Of a stretch of DNA of 64,000 nt, positions 20,811-32,400 are shown in pieces (within the stretch, counting starts at the first letter, position 1; each line of letters starts with the position of its first letter). This stretch comes from Microstegium vimineum. Lineage: Eukaryota > Streptophyta > Magnoliopsida > Poales > Poaceae. Position numbers and translations under genes: made by a program. The stretch spans positions 47,134,718 through 47,198,717 of the forward strand of contig CM039133.1 in NCBI GenBank assembly GCA_022036555.1. Direction: 5' to 3'. The notes below the pieces were generated by a model that was not told where the DNA came from, did not search any database, and was given only the letters and a program-made list of their open reading frames with translations.

Positions 20811-22400
20811 TAAAAGCATTATGCAATATTGTTTGTGGCCAACACTCAAAGAATGATCGCCAATAGTAGTGAGCCAAAGAAATAGCTATTACCTTAAGGG
20901 TCGGACACCACAAATCATTTTGTTGATGGCTAAGCCGCCAAAGAAACAAATAAGTGGTCTTAACATCATCAAGGAAATGTAGTAACTCACAAGTATACAT
21001 GTCGATCAAAGAAATGTAATAACACCATCGAAGGGTTATCTTCTGTTATATGAACTGTTGATCAAGGATCGGATGGCTGAGATCAACTGAGAGAAAGAAA
21101 GTGAGGGCGTCCGACCGGAGCAAGCAGCCAGTGCGGTAGAATGAAGACCAAGATGGGACCGCTATTGCCCTATATATCTAATAACTCTATCAAAATATGG
21201 AACCTCTATTGCCCTTAGATCTATCAAAATATGGAACCGCTATCAAAATATCCTTGGTGAACCACAAGCAGCCACCAAGACAATACCCTTAGCTCTATCA
21301 AAATATGTTGCCCTATATATCTAATAACTCCTGGGTGGCATATTCAACAGTTATTGCAAGCACCTGATTGGACCAAATGGCTAGAGAGTTGAGATGATCT
21401 TGCGAGTCACCTGATTGGAAGGAGGCACATGCATGGGAAGTAGTTGTTCCCGCATCGACTCGGTCGTCCATACCATGCACTACTGGGCCACTGGGGTGCT
21501 GGTACGATGTGAGATCCAATCTCCAGACCTTTTCATTTTATCATCAATAAAAAATTGATATATAATTCATATGTTGAGCCATGACATGTGCAGGGAAATA
21601 ATCAAACAATAACAAAGCAATGTTCCTGATGTTGTTTTCGTACTAATAATTAAGAAGCAAATGAGAAAGGGAACTGACTGCCACAGACAAATGCAGCGAT
21701 TGATTATGATATCTCTCTGGTGGGACAATCTTCGAGAGTTACTATTCAACCAGGAGCACAGATAGTTGTGGACAGGCAGGCGCACATGCAAGTTTCTTCA
21801 CTTGCCGATGAACATGTCTTCTGTACCATATCCAGAGTTAGATTGCTATCATATTAATTGACCAGTGCAGGAATAGGTTACTTAAGGGAAGTAGTTACGA
21901 GAAAACCAAAGCATTGTTTTACAAGCATAGTTCAGGAAGAAATGATAACATCCGGTCCTTTGTGTAGTCTCTATACCTGGCCATGCTGGTATGTGGATAA
22001 TAAAACCTGCCTTCGCTATCGCTATCATAATAGAGTTTGTGGCTGCTTGTGGGTTGTGTGCTCCTGGTTGGACAGATGGTCATCATTCATAAACGGATGC
22101 GTGGAAATCACTAGAAGTAATGAATCTCGAAAGAAACAAGATAATCTGCATAAAACATCCACAATATGAGTTCACTTCATGAACTTTCCAATGTGCATGA
22201 CAGAGCTGTTGTAATTTACTGAATTGAAATATCAAAGAAATATTTTTCACCGTTATCATCATTGATAACTTTTGATCCTGACAATAATAGCATGTACGAT
22301 TGGAGTTGAATCGTGTTATTAACAAGGAAATTCAAATTTAATTTAATTAATGTTGAGATCGTAATGTCTAGCATGAAAGAGTGGAAGTCCGGCCATATAA
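20811..22400. other. no recognisable gene; short direct repeats
   Basis: Sequence between the old CACTA right end and the gypsy fragment. TTGCCCTATATATCTAATAACTC occurs in full at 21165-21187 and again at 21308-21330, and CTATCAAAATATG occurs several times between 21186 and 21307, so a local duplication is clear. I see no domain, TIR or splice pattern. It could be the original flank downstream of gene copy 1, but I could not match it to the flank of copy 2. Confidence 0.4.
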
Positions 22401-22414
22401 CAAGAATTCATGTC

Positions 22415-25236
22415 CTAAAATATGAGATGTGTCATGGTTCTTGAAAGGAACCAAGACCTTCCGGCGTTATTGTTATCATCGGCAACTCTCTTGTCTTTTC
22501 TATCATTGGCAAACTTTCTCCCTGTTACTTTATGTGCAGCTATCTGATGTACAGGGTCTGCCGATGTGCTTTTCTTGGCAGCTTCCGATGTCAACACCTT
22601 AATTTTTCCACTGGTTTCCACCATGTTATTTGGAAACAGGTGCTGATTGATCTTCATCGGTTTCTGGGCTTTGGAATTTTCAAACTTAATCCACCCAGAC
22701 TCAATTCCTGACTGCAACTGCTGCCTAAAGACTTTGCAGTCATTGGTATTGTGCGAAGTTGCATTGTGCCACTTGCAATACCTGATTTCCTTGAGCTCTT
22801 TGGCCGATGGAATTACTTGGTTAGGTGTCAGCTTAATCTTCCCTTCTTGAAGCAATAGGTCAAACATCCTATCGTCCTTGGTGACATCAAAAATGCATTT
22901 CTTAGCTTCTTTATGATCGAACGGACGAGATATCGGCTTTTTATTTCTTACTGATTCAACTAAACCGATACTTGCTTCTTCGTCCGAATCTGTCTTCTTA
23001 GTTAAAGACACCTCATCCCAATTTTCTCTAGGTTCGGAAACTTTGGTGTCTTGATCAGCAACCCTTTGCACAAGATGGCTCAAACTTTCGAACTCTTGAG
23101 ACGCGTACTTATCCCTCATGTGCGGTAACAACCCCTGGAAAGCCAAATCCGTCAATTGCCGATCATCAAGTACCAAACTATAGCACTTGTTCTTCACGCC
23201 TCGCAGTCTTTGGATGAAGCTTTCTACCGATTCACCATCACACTGCCTTAATTTTACCAAATCGATAATTTTCTTTTCATGTGTACCAGCAAAGAAGTAT
23301 TTATGAAACTTTTCTTCTAAATCGGCCCAAGTGATCACAAAATTTGGAGGTAGTGAAATAAACCATATAAATGCCGATCCAGATAACGATGATGAGAACA
23401 ATCTTACCCTCAATTCATCTTTGCTGGCTGCTTCCCCACATTGGATAATAAATCGGTTAATGTGCTCTATTGTTGACATATCGCCTTGACCAGAAAACTT
23501 GGTAAAATCTGACATTTTGTACTGATTTGGGAAGGGGATTGAATCATAAGCTAGAGGGTATGGAGTCCGATAAGAATATGCATCAATTTTAGGTTTGATA
23601 CCGAACTGTTCTCTCGCCACTTCGGCAATCTTATCGGCTAAATATACATCTTGATCCTGCTGATGTACTGGCTGGACGTTGACTGGTTGAGCAGGTTGAT
23701 GCACCTCTTCATATCTTTGTGGTAAATAGGCCGGGGTAATCGGCATATTTACTGCATCAGTCTGTTGAATATTAAGCATCGGCTGATTGGCCGATGGGCA
23801 ACTTTGAACACCCACTGGTTGAGTAGGTTGATGCACTTCTTCGGGTCTTGATGTCAAAGTGCTTGAAGTGATTGGCGCGTGCGCAGTACCAGTCATCTGA
23901 ACATTATGCATCGGCTGAGTTGTCGATGTGCAATTTTGCACATTCACTGGCTTATGATGTGGCAGTATATTCATCGGTTGCTGAACCGATGTCTCATTGT
24001 GCACATTCACTTGCGAGTACCACGGCAAAGTAGTACCTATCGGCTGATGTACCGATATTTCATTCTGAAGACTCACTGGTGAATGATACTACGGAGCTTT
24101 CACCACATGGTATCCAGGCTGCACAACTTGCTGCTGAATCGGTAATTGACCAATCCAACTTACATTAGATGGCATCAACATATGATTTGCCGATGGCTGA
24201 TATCTAGCTGACGCTTGTAGCCCTTGTACCCTTGGATGATCGCCTTGACTCGCGGGTACCACAGCTTGAGCAGCCATTGCCGATACAGGCTGACAATCGG
24301 CATGCCTTGTTGCATCGGCCAAGAACTTGCTGATAGCTGATAACCAGCTAATGCTTATCGTTCTTGTGGCGCTAGGTAATTAACAGAATAACTACCTTGG
24401 TTAGCAGGTATTCCAGTTTGAAGAACCATTGCCGCCATGGGTTGACTTGCAGCTGCTGGGCCTTGTTGTATCGGCAAGTGATTTGCCGATGGTTGGGCGT
24501 AAGGCACTCTGGGTATTGTCATTCGAAGATTCCCTGTTGGCAACTGCACTGTTGGAGAAGATGTAGCATAATGCATTACTGGAACCATCGGCTGTACAGG
24601 TGTTGTCGATGCCATGGGAATCTTCCACCCTGCATGGTTACCTTGGACCAATCTGGAATCAGCAGATGGACTTGGAGACATACCGTATCCCCACCAGTTG
24701 GCAGAAATTGGCTGATTCTGGGTCACAGGTCCAGACATTGTTGAGGCCACCAGATTTGTATTCACCTGAGTGATGCTTGCTGGGCTCGATCTTGGTGGCA
24801 TGATCTCATCGGCAGATCGGTTCATAATCGGTGAAGACACCCTTGGAACCGCCGATGGGATCGTAACAGATGTTGATCCGAGTTGACGATACTCCGGACC
24901 AACATAATATGGTGCATGTCCTCCCTTGAAAGTTTTCTTAACAACATTGCATACAGTATCGAACAACACATTGGATTGGCTAATTAGTACATTATTTAAT
25001 GCAGAATTAACCATCTCTTGTAATTTACCAGGATCGGCGTCGAAAGTGACCTGCCGTGGCAACAACGGATCTTGCTTCTGGACTGCATCGCTGATTTTGT
25101 TTAGGCTGAAGGATTTGAGATATAACCGCTTGTATTCCTCCATAGCCTGCTACCTAGCCTGCTTCTGATCATCTCTCAAATTGGCTTCGGAGACTTCGAT
25201 GACGTTCTTCGGATTGACGCCGGTATGATCATCCAT
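22415..25236 (-). pseudogene. gypsy gag polyprotein (retrotrans_gag), broken
   Basis: From an ATG at 25236 (MDDHTGVNPKN) the frame meets a TAG near 25150, continues as MEEYKRLYLKSF to about 24355, shifts frame, meets another stop near 24090 and then runs open to 22415. A long Gln/Pro-rich region (about 24900-23650) with repeated VHQP and NVQ stretches precedes the retrotrans_gag core: FTKFSGQGDMSTIEH, ADLEEKFHKYFF and CDGESVESFIQRLRG. Near the end CKWHNATSHNTNDC resembles a zinc-binding knuckle. Gag would assemble the particle. The protein is interrupted and lacks pol. Confidence 0.82.
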
Positions 25237-25358
25237 AGTAGATGTATAATTAGTCCCACCGAGCGTACCAAAAGAGGTGTTGACACAAAAAGCATCAGGA
25301 TCTGCGAACACCTCGGGCTTATACCCGAATTCGATATCCGAGGGCGTGCCAGTCTATT

Positions 25359-26315
25359 TGACCAGTTAATCGACAAGGACGATAACTAGAACAAAGCTGA
25401 ACGAGACAACGGCGATACGCCCAGATGTCAAAGCTCAGATTGATCAAGGATAACTAGAGCAGAGCTGAACGAGACAACAGCGATGTGCCCGAATGTCAAA
25501 GCTCAGATTACTCCCACGCGGAACCTTCAAGGGTTGACGGAGATCGAAGAGATGCAGCCCGTCGAAGCTTGAAGAACTCGTAGATAGACTAAACCTAATG
25601 CGGTAAAGATAAATTGCTGGAAAGGTAAATAAGATAAAAAGTAATTGATTTTTGATATGCTTGGATATGATCGTTTACAACATCCCTGGGTACCTATTTA
25701 TACTCCGGCAGAGGGAGTTGTAGATAGATACGACTCGTACCTTTCCTAAATAAAACAAACTCCTATTTTAAAGGAAATAACTGACTCGCGCAGGAGCCGG
25801 ACTCAAACAATAATATTTTCCTAAACAAACTCTTCTATTTTAAAGGAAATAAACGACTCGTGCAAGAGTCGGACTCAAACTTCTATAACAATACTGGTAT
25901 AAGATCACCAGTTTCCTTATGTCTTCTCCCCGATGAAACTTTCCATCGACATATCCATCTGATTCGCAACTTCCTTTTAGCGCAATCGGCAATCGTATAT
26001 TCACATTAGCCATGTCATCCTTCATCAGCAACATTCCTTCAATTGCCATCAGCAACAGCCTTTAGCTCTCATCGGCAATGCTTCCTTGCCTTCATCGGCA
26101 ACATCTTGCCTCCATCAACATTGCTGTCTTCACCACATCGGTTATGAGCTTCGGTTCTGATCGGCAATGTTCTTCCTGCCTTCATCGGCAACACTCTTGC
26201 CTTTATCGGCAACCTGACCGGTAATAACCCGATGCCGATAAGGAACAGCAACTAGCCTTTTGCCGATCAGCACAATCCTCAGATCATAGACACGTGTCAA
26301 AGAACGGTGTCAACA
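25359..26315 (-). repeat. gypsy 5' LTR, about 957 bp
   Basis: Starts TGTTGACACC on the minus strand at 26315; the inner end is placed at TGACCAG (25359) because a primer-site-like TGGCACGCC lies a few bases further in. The outer about 620 bp match 1-626. Its inner part contains a duplicated 62-bp stretch. The inner boundary could be off by several bases. Confidence 0.65.
25380..25509. repeat. tandem duplication inside the gypsy LTR
   Basis: GATAACTAGAACAAAGCTG... (25381-25441) and GATAACTAGAGCAGAGCTG... (25449-25509) are two copies of about 61 bp with a few substitutions, both ending AAAGCTCAGATT. They lie near the inner end of the LTR. Confidence 0.8.
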
Positions 26316-26322
26316 AAGGTGT

Positions 26323-28683
26323 TTGTTTGCAAACCCAGAGGATTCCAAACGTATGAGCTGGCATGCTTCTAATGAGCACATCAAAGACGATGGGAAGCTT
26401 CGGCACCCAGCCGATGGCAATCAGTGGATAGATTTCAATAACAACCATGAAGACTTTGCAAAGGAACAAAGAAATGTTAGGTTTCCACTGAGTACGAACG
26501 GAATGAATCCATTTGCTGAGAGGAGCAGCACATATAACACGTGGCCGGTGATCCTCACCATCTACAACCTTCCGCCATGGTTGATGCAGAAGCAAAAGTA
26601 TCTCATGCTAACCATCCTTATCTCTATACCTACACAGTCTGGAGTTGACATGGATGTTTTCTTGGAGCCCTCAATGGAAGACATGATGATATTGTGGGAA
26701 ACAGGTGTTACAATGTGGGACGAGTACCGCCAAGAATCATTCACGTTGAGAGCAATTATCTTTGTTACCATCAACGATTACCCTGCTCTCTTCACATTAT
26801 CAGGGCAGCTCAAGGGAAAGGTTGGTTGTGTGGTATGCATAGATGAAACCGCTCACGTGTCCCTTACTGTATCTAAGAAGATAGTATACATGAGGCACAG
26901 ACGCTTCTTATTGAAAGGACACAGGTACCGCTAGAAGAAGATGGATAGCACTTCGACAATAACGTTGAACTCCAGTCTACTACCCCACTAGACAATAGTA
27001 AAGGCAAAAGAGCTTTCAACCTAGTCAGGAACCTTAGGTTTGTTTTCAGGAAGAAGACAACAGATGGAAAACCAAGAAAGAATGTCAAACCAACTCCAGG
27101 GGCTAGTTCAAGAAGAAATCTATTTTCTTCGAGTATTTGTCATACTGGCCTGAGTTAGACGTACGCCATGCGATCGATGGTATGCACGTTCTGAAGAACG
27201 TGTTTGAAAGCCTAATTGGAACCTTGCTAGACATAAAGGTCAAGACAAAGGAATGACTAAAGTCACGTCTGGACATGGTACAATTAGACATAAAAAAATA
27301 ACTACACCCTGTTCTTCAAGAAAATGGGAAGTACCATCTCCCGGCAGCAAGCTACAACCTCAACAATGATGAGAAACATTCGATGTGTGTGTGGTTGAAG
27401 AATCTGAAGGTCCCATCTAGATTCTGCTCTAACATACGAAGTATTGTGTCAATGAAAGACCTTACACTCACCAACTACAACTCACATGATTGTCATACCA
27501 TGCTGACTACTTTCCTCCCTATTGCCAACAGGGCTATAAATCCAGTGTGGATAAAGGTTGTAGTCACATGGTTGTGCTACTTCTTCAACAGGATCTCACA
27601 GAATGTGATCGACCGTGATGAGTTGACATCTCTTAAGGAATCTCTTCAACAGGATGTCACTGTTTAGGGATATTATGGTTCACCTTTTGGTGCACTTGGT
27701 TCCACAGATAGAGGCACTGGGTCCCATGTATTTGCATGAGATGTGGACGTATGAGCGTTTCATGTCAACACTTAATGGCTACGTATCAACTCGTGCTCGT
27801 CCTGAGGCGTCCATGGTAGAGGGGTACTTAACCGAAGAGGCAATTGAGTCCGGTGATCCATTCTGCAACAGCGTCCTAAAAGACTAGGATGAAATAGGTT
27901 TGCCTCCGTCAAGACATGATGGTAGGATGAATGCAAGAGGGAGGATGGGAAAGAAAACATTAGTCCCGCAAGATTACAATTCAGTCCTCGAGGCACATCA
28001 CAACATCCTTCATCAACTCTCAATAATGGAGCCTTTCATCAAGCAACATATTGATGAGCTTCGCAAACAAAATCATGGGCACACAGATGAGTGGTTAATG
28101 AAGGAACACAAGAATAAGTTCACCTCATGGCTAAAGGAGCTTGACATTCCAGAGGGGGAAACAATTTAGGAATGCACCATCAAGGTGTTGGCTTCTGGAC
28201 CATCACGCCAGGTCACAACATGGCAAAGCTATGACATTAGTGGCTTCACATTCTGTACCAAGTCCAAGGACCAAAAGAACATTGCACAAAATAGTGGAGT
28301 TCGATGTGATGCCTTAGATTATGAAGCTGGAGATGAAAATATGTTCTTTGTCTTCGCTGATGCCATATGGGAGCTAGACTATGCTACATTTCAGGTTCCT
28401 ATGTTTCGATGTCAATGGGTTGAAGATAAGCATGTCACAGTGGACAACTATTGGGTCAGAGTTCTTGATCTAAGTAAGGTAAGCTACAAAGATGATCCGT
28501 AGATAATGGCTAACCGTGTTGCACAGGTCTTCTATGTTGAACAGATCCTTTGTCCTAATGAGAAGAAAAGTACCGACAAGCCGAAGCATGTAGTTATTCC
28601 TGGAAAGCAACAAGCTATAGGGGTTGATGGTGTATCTGACCTGGATGAATTTAATGAGTTCAGCAACATGTGTCTCTTCTAGA
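26323..28683 (+). pseudogene. TNP2 transposase (Transposase_21 + DUF4218 + DUF4216), truncated
   Basis: The frame opens inside the Transposase_21 core at FANPEDSKRMSWH, then LRHPADGNQWIDF, LSTNGMNPFAERSS, NLPPWLMQKQKYLML and FVTINDYPALF, ending at a stop near 26934. Decayed sequence follows to about 27650. DUF4218-type sequence (GPMYLHEMWTYERFM, GYLTEEAIE) lies at about 27654-28170. A DUF4216-type part (FVFADAIWELDY, PMFRCQWVEDKHV, VFYVEQIL) runs to a TAG at about 28681. TNP2 binds the subterminal repeats and cuts CACTA ends. Many stops and the missing N-terminus make it non-functional. Confidence 0.85.
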
Positions 28684-29050
28684 TGACCATCCAATAAAAA
28701 TAAGGAGTGTTTAGCGAAGCATCCCACAGAAATCGCTACGTTGGGTGCGCCACGATAGACAAGGAAGAATAGTATAGCTGCCTAGATTGTTTTTGTTATT
28801 TGCCATGTAATCCATTTATGTTACAATGTCAGACCCTATTTTTGTTTCTATATGTGAGACCCTATTTTTGTTTCTACATGTGAGACCCTATGCTTATTTC
28901 ACAAGTTTTGCAATGTATTTCTATAATCCCGAGAGTGCTTATATATGTATTAATTGAGATATGCTAGACATATTAAATTAGGGTAATTATAAATATATCT
29001 ACATAAAACACTATCTCAAACATGTCATTCCATATTTAAAACATGTATAT

Positions 29051-29120
29051 CCCTAAACCCTAAACCCTTAAACCTTAACCCCTAACCCCTAAACCCTAAA
29101 CACTAAACCCTAAACCCTAG
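29051..29120 (+). repeat. interstitial telomere-like CCCTAAA tract
   Basis: About ten CCCTAAA-type units, some degenerate (CCTTAAA, CCCCTAA, CACTAAA), form a 70-bp run. CCCTAAA is the plant telomere repeat complement. It sits in the non-coding stretch between the two genes of the CACTA element, so it is internal rather than a chromosome end. Confidence 0.88.
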
Positions 29121-29285
29121 TTAAACTCTAGTTCAATACAAAAGTATCTCAAACATGTCATTTCATATTTTTAACATGTATATCTTGTCAAGACAAACAC
29201 GACAAAATTTAATTCATAATTTTTGGAACATTATTTCTCAAGATATGATTTTTTGAAATTTTATTGAATTGTTTTTGCAAAATTG

Positions 29286-29407
29286 TTTCTACTGGCGGTG
29301 GTCAACGCCAACCGCCTGTAGACATCCATTTCTACTGGCGGTTGGCATTGACCACCGCCTGTAGGTCAATGCCAACCGCCAGTAGAAACCGGCTTCCTAT
29401 ATAATCC
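29286..29407 (+). promoter_or_regulatory. palindromic GGCGGT repeats before a TATA box
   Basis: TTTCTACTGGCGGT...ACCGCC units occur three times in alternating orientation (29286-29390), forming nested palindromes. CTATATAATCC (29398-29408) follows, then a GC-rich leader with a splice donor at about 29545. Such repeats normally sit near CACTA ends as transposase-binding sites. Here they are placed as a promoter for the second gene, or mark the old end of another CACTA. Confidence 0.5.
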
Positions 29408-29460
29408 CGCGCACTTGTCCAAAATTTTCTAAGTCCCGAAGGTGCGAGTTAATTCCAAAC

Positions 29461-32400
29461 GATGTCGTTAGGCTGCCGGATTTTCCCACGAAACCGCCGT
29501 CACCGCCCTTTCCTGCCGCTCACCGGAGCATTCTTCGCGCCGCAGGTAAGTACTCGCTGTTTCCCTCTTCTTCTCCTCTTCTACGGTGGGGCGGTGGTGC
29601 GGCGGCGCGACTGTGCTGTGACACAGCGACGCGGCGACACGGTGGTGCGGGCGCGGGAGGAGGCGCGGCCGCGCTATGATGCAGTGGCGTAGCGACGCGG
29701 TGGCGCGAGCGCGGGAGGAGGCGCGGCGGGTCGCCGGTGCGGTGGCGAGCTTCGATTCGGCCACCGTAGCCAGCGATTAGGGTTGCGCTGCATCTATCTC
29801 GCGAAGACGAACCCGACCTTACCCTCGGCCTCGCCGCAGACCTCACCGGTGACGAGCTATCACCGGCAAGAGCCTCGGCTCGCCGCACGGGTCACCGACG
29901 AGTGGGTCGCCCTCACGTGGGCCCCCTCTGTCAGCGCTCCTATCCCATTTGGGACTAGGCCGCCTCGGCGGGATGGGCCAATTGGGCCGAAAGGCCTTAA
30001 GCCTTTTGTTTTTATATTTTTCTGTAATTATTTAATACATGTAAAAATTGTAACTCACTGATAAATGATCTATAAATCCTTAAAATATTTGTGAGTGTTG
30101 TTTGTAAATATATCTACTCTATAAAAATATTGCAAGTATTTTTAGGGATACTTTCCTGTGTAGCTAAGCCCTAATATGCCTCTTCTAAAAATGTGAGAGT
30201 TATTTCATTAAGTCATAAAATGTATATATGTAAACGCTTTGATTATAAATGCCTACAATATAATACATGCATATATGTAAACGCTTTGATTATAAATGCC
30301 TCCAATATATGTATATATCTTACAAGAATGAATTTATATATACATATAATACCTGCTTTGATTAGTTTCTTTAATTATAAGTATGCTTTGATTATTAGGT
30401 ATAGATGTAAATGCTTATATATATAAATGTATATGTATATACCTTGATTATAATAAATGCACAAATTCTTGTACATAGATTTCCACGATGACATCTCCAA
30501 GCAACAAGGACCAAGCACAAGGGTCTGTTCACACGGAACAGGCCCCAGGGTCAGACCCCATGGAGCAAGTACAAGATGCCAACCAAACGGGGCAAGGCGT
30601 GGGGTCGTCCGACCCCACGGAGCAAGTACAAGATACCCACTAAATGGGGCAAGGCCTGTGGTCGTCCGACCCCATGGAGGAAGAAGAAGGGAACCAATCA
30701 ACTCCGGAGAACAGTTGGAGCCCTAGCGACGACTTCGAGCGGATCGAAGTGAGGAAGGCTCGAGAACAATTTGAACGTGAATTACACCATGACCCCGATT
30801 ATGATTCAGAAGCCGAGGAAGTAATTATATGATTTCATGTTTTTATTTAATTACATGTCTATTCAAACCATCACCATTAAACTCACAATGTTTATATTCA
30901 GAGGGCATTGGCTCAGATGGAAGAGTTGATCTCACAACATGACGAAGACGCACCCGAACCGACCGCGATGATGAGCAATGAGACATCAAGGAAAAGGAAG
31001 CGGAGCGGTGGCAAACGAGGCGAGAGAGGATTGAACAAGTTTCCAGACGACATATATGCCATCTTAGAAGTCAGCCCAACCGAACAGCCCACAGCTCCTT
31101 TGGAGGCCCTATCCAAGTACCAGAACGCAATTGGCTTCTGTGTTAGGGACTTTCTTGACGTCACTAACAAGACCTGGGCCAATGTGTCAGAGGATGACAA
31201 GACAAGAATTTGGGAAAAATTGAAGACGAGGTTCTAGTTTCCTCGAGGCATCCTAGAGGCACTGATAAAGGACTATACCTTGAAGCAGGTTGTGGTCAGT
31301 TTCAGAAACTGGAGGTCCAACTTGAATACCAAGTTTGCTAAGAAAGGGTTGGACCCTACAACAACGTATAAGATTACTAAATGCCAGTGGGCGGTCTTTT
31401 TAGAGCAGAGGAAAGATGCAGAATTCATATCTCTGAGCGAAGCCAACTCCGCTCTCGCAAAGAAGAATAAGTACCACCATCGTCTAGGCTCAGGTGGTTA
31501 TCAGCGTCAGGCTCCCAAATGGCAACAAGAAGAGTCTGCTAAGAAGGAGAAAGGGTTACCAGTATTGTCCGAACAAGTTGGTGAAAGGTCCGCGAATTGA
31601 ATTCGGGCTAGAAAACCAAAGGAAACCGACAACGGTTTGTCCTTTGATGACCCTGAGGTTGAAGAAGTAGCAAATAAAATCTTTGCAGTGGCAGCCAAGC
31701 AACGTGAAGGTACATTCAAGCCACGAAGAGAGAGAGACATCCTTAGTGAGGGCCTGGGTTACCCCGAGCATCCTGGCCGTGTTCGAGGCGTCTCATCCAA
31801 AGAAGGATGGAAGGATGGATTTGGCCCTCAGTGGTAAGGTGAGTACAGGAAACGTGATCGATACAAGGAAGAAATGGCTAGCTATTGGAAGGAGGAGGCT
31901 AAGAAAGAGTTCACAGAGTTTATGCAGAAATTGCTAGATGATCCTCCTCCTGAGTTGATGTAGAAACTAGCGAGTGCGGTGTCAAATCAACAAATGAGCA
32001 CTCAGCCACCCCAGATGCAGCTAGTCCCAGTGGTGTCCTAGCAGACCGTTGCTGAGATACCAAGCAGTGTCGCGTCTACAGGGAATAAGGTTCAATATCC
32101 GGTTGACGACATTGTTACTCCAGTGGCTTGCTCCCTAGTCATAAGATATGACATTAACAATCATCGTACAAGGGAAGTAGCCACGGGAAAAGTGATCCCA
32201 GGACGCAAGTACCACAGTGCTGACATTCCTGAAGACTACTGCAGAGTAGAAGTATCGACCATGGTCCAAGGATATGAGGACGATATGTTAGACATCCCCG
32301 GTCCCGAGGACATTGAGAAACTCAGACAGGCTATAAACAATTTCATTCTTTGGCCTCGGCGAGACGTCCAGCTGAGGGAGCAGCCACCGTCCTCGCAAGA

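Larger units (their letters stand above)
22415..26315 (-). mobile_element. Ty3/gypsy element, 5' LTR and gag only
   Basis: On the minus strand an LTR (26315-25359), a primer-site-like TGGCACGCC (about 25351-25343) and a long gag region follow in order; the element then stops near 22400 without protease, RT, integrase or 3' LTR. The LTR start TGTTGACA abuts TNP2 coding sequence at 26316, so it inserted into that CACTA; AAGGT (26316-26320) would be its target duplication. The left end must have been lost by deletion, because the missing TNP2 N-terminus is not found to the left either. Confidence 0.75.

Noticed and set aside
1..26315. The LTR at 1-626 and the LTR at 25359-26315 as the two ends of one gypsy element
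   Set aside because: They have compatible orientation, but 22 kb of unrelated elements with their own boundaries and no pol lie between, and each LTR abuts a different interrupted host element.
29051..29120. A chromosome end
   Set aside because: The tract is short, degenerate and embedded inside a CACTA element with coding sequence on both sides.
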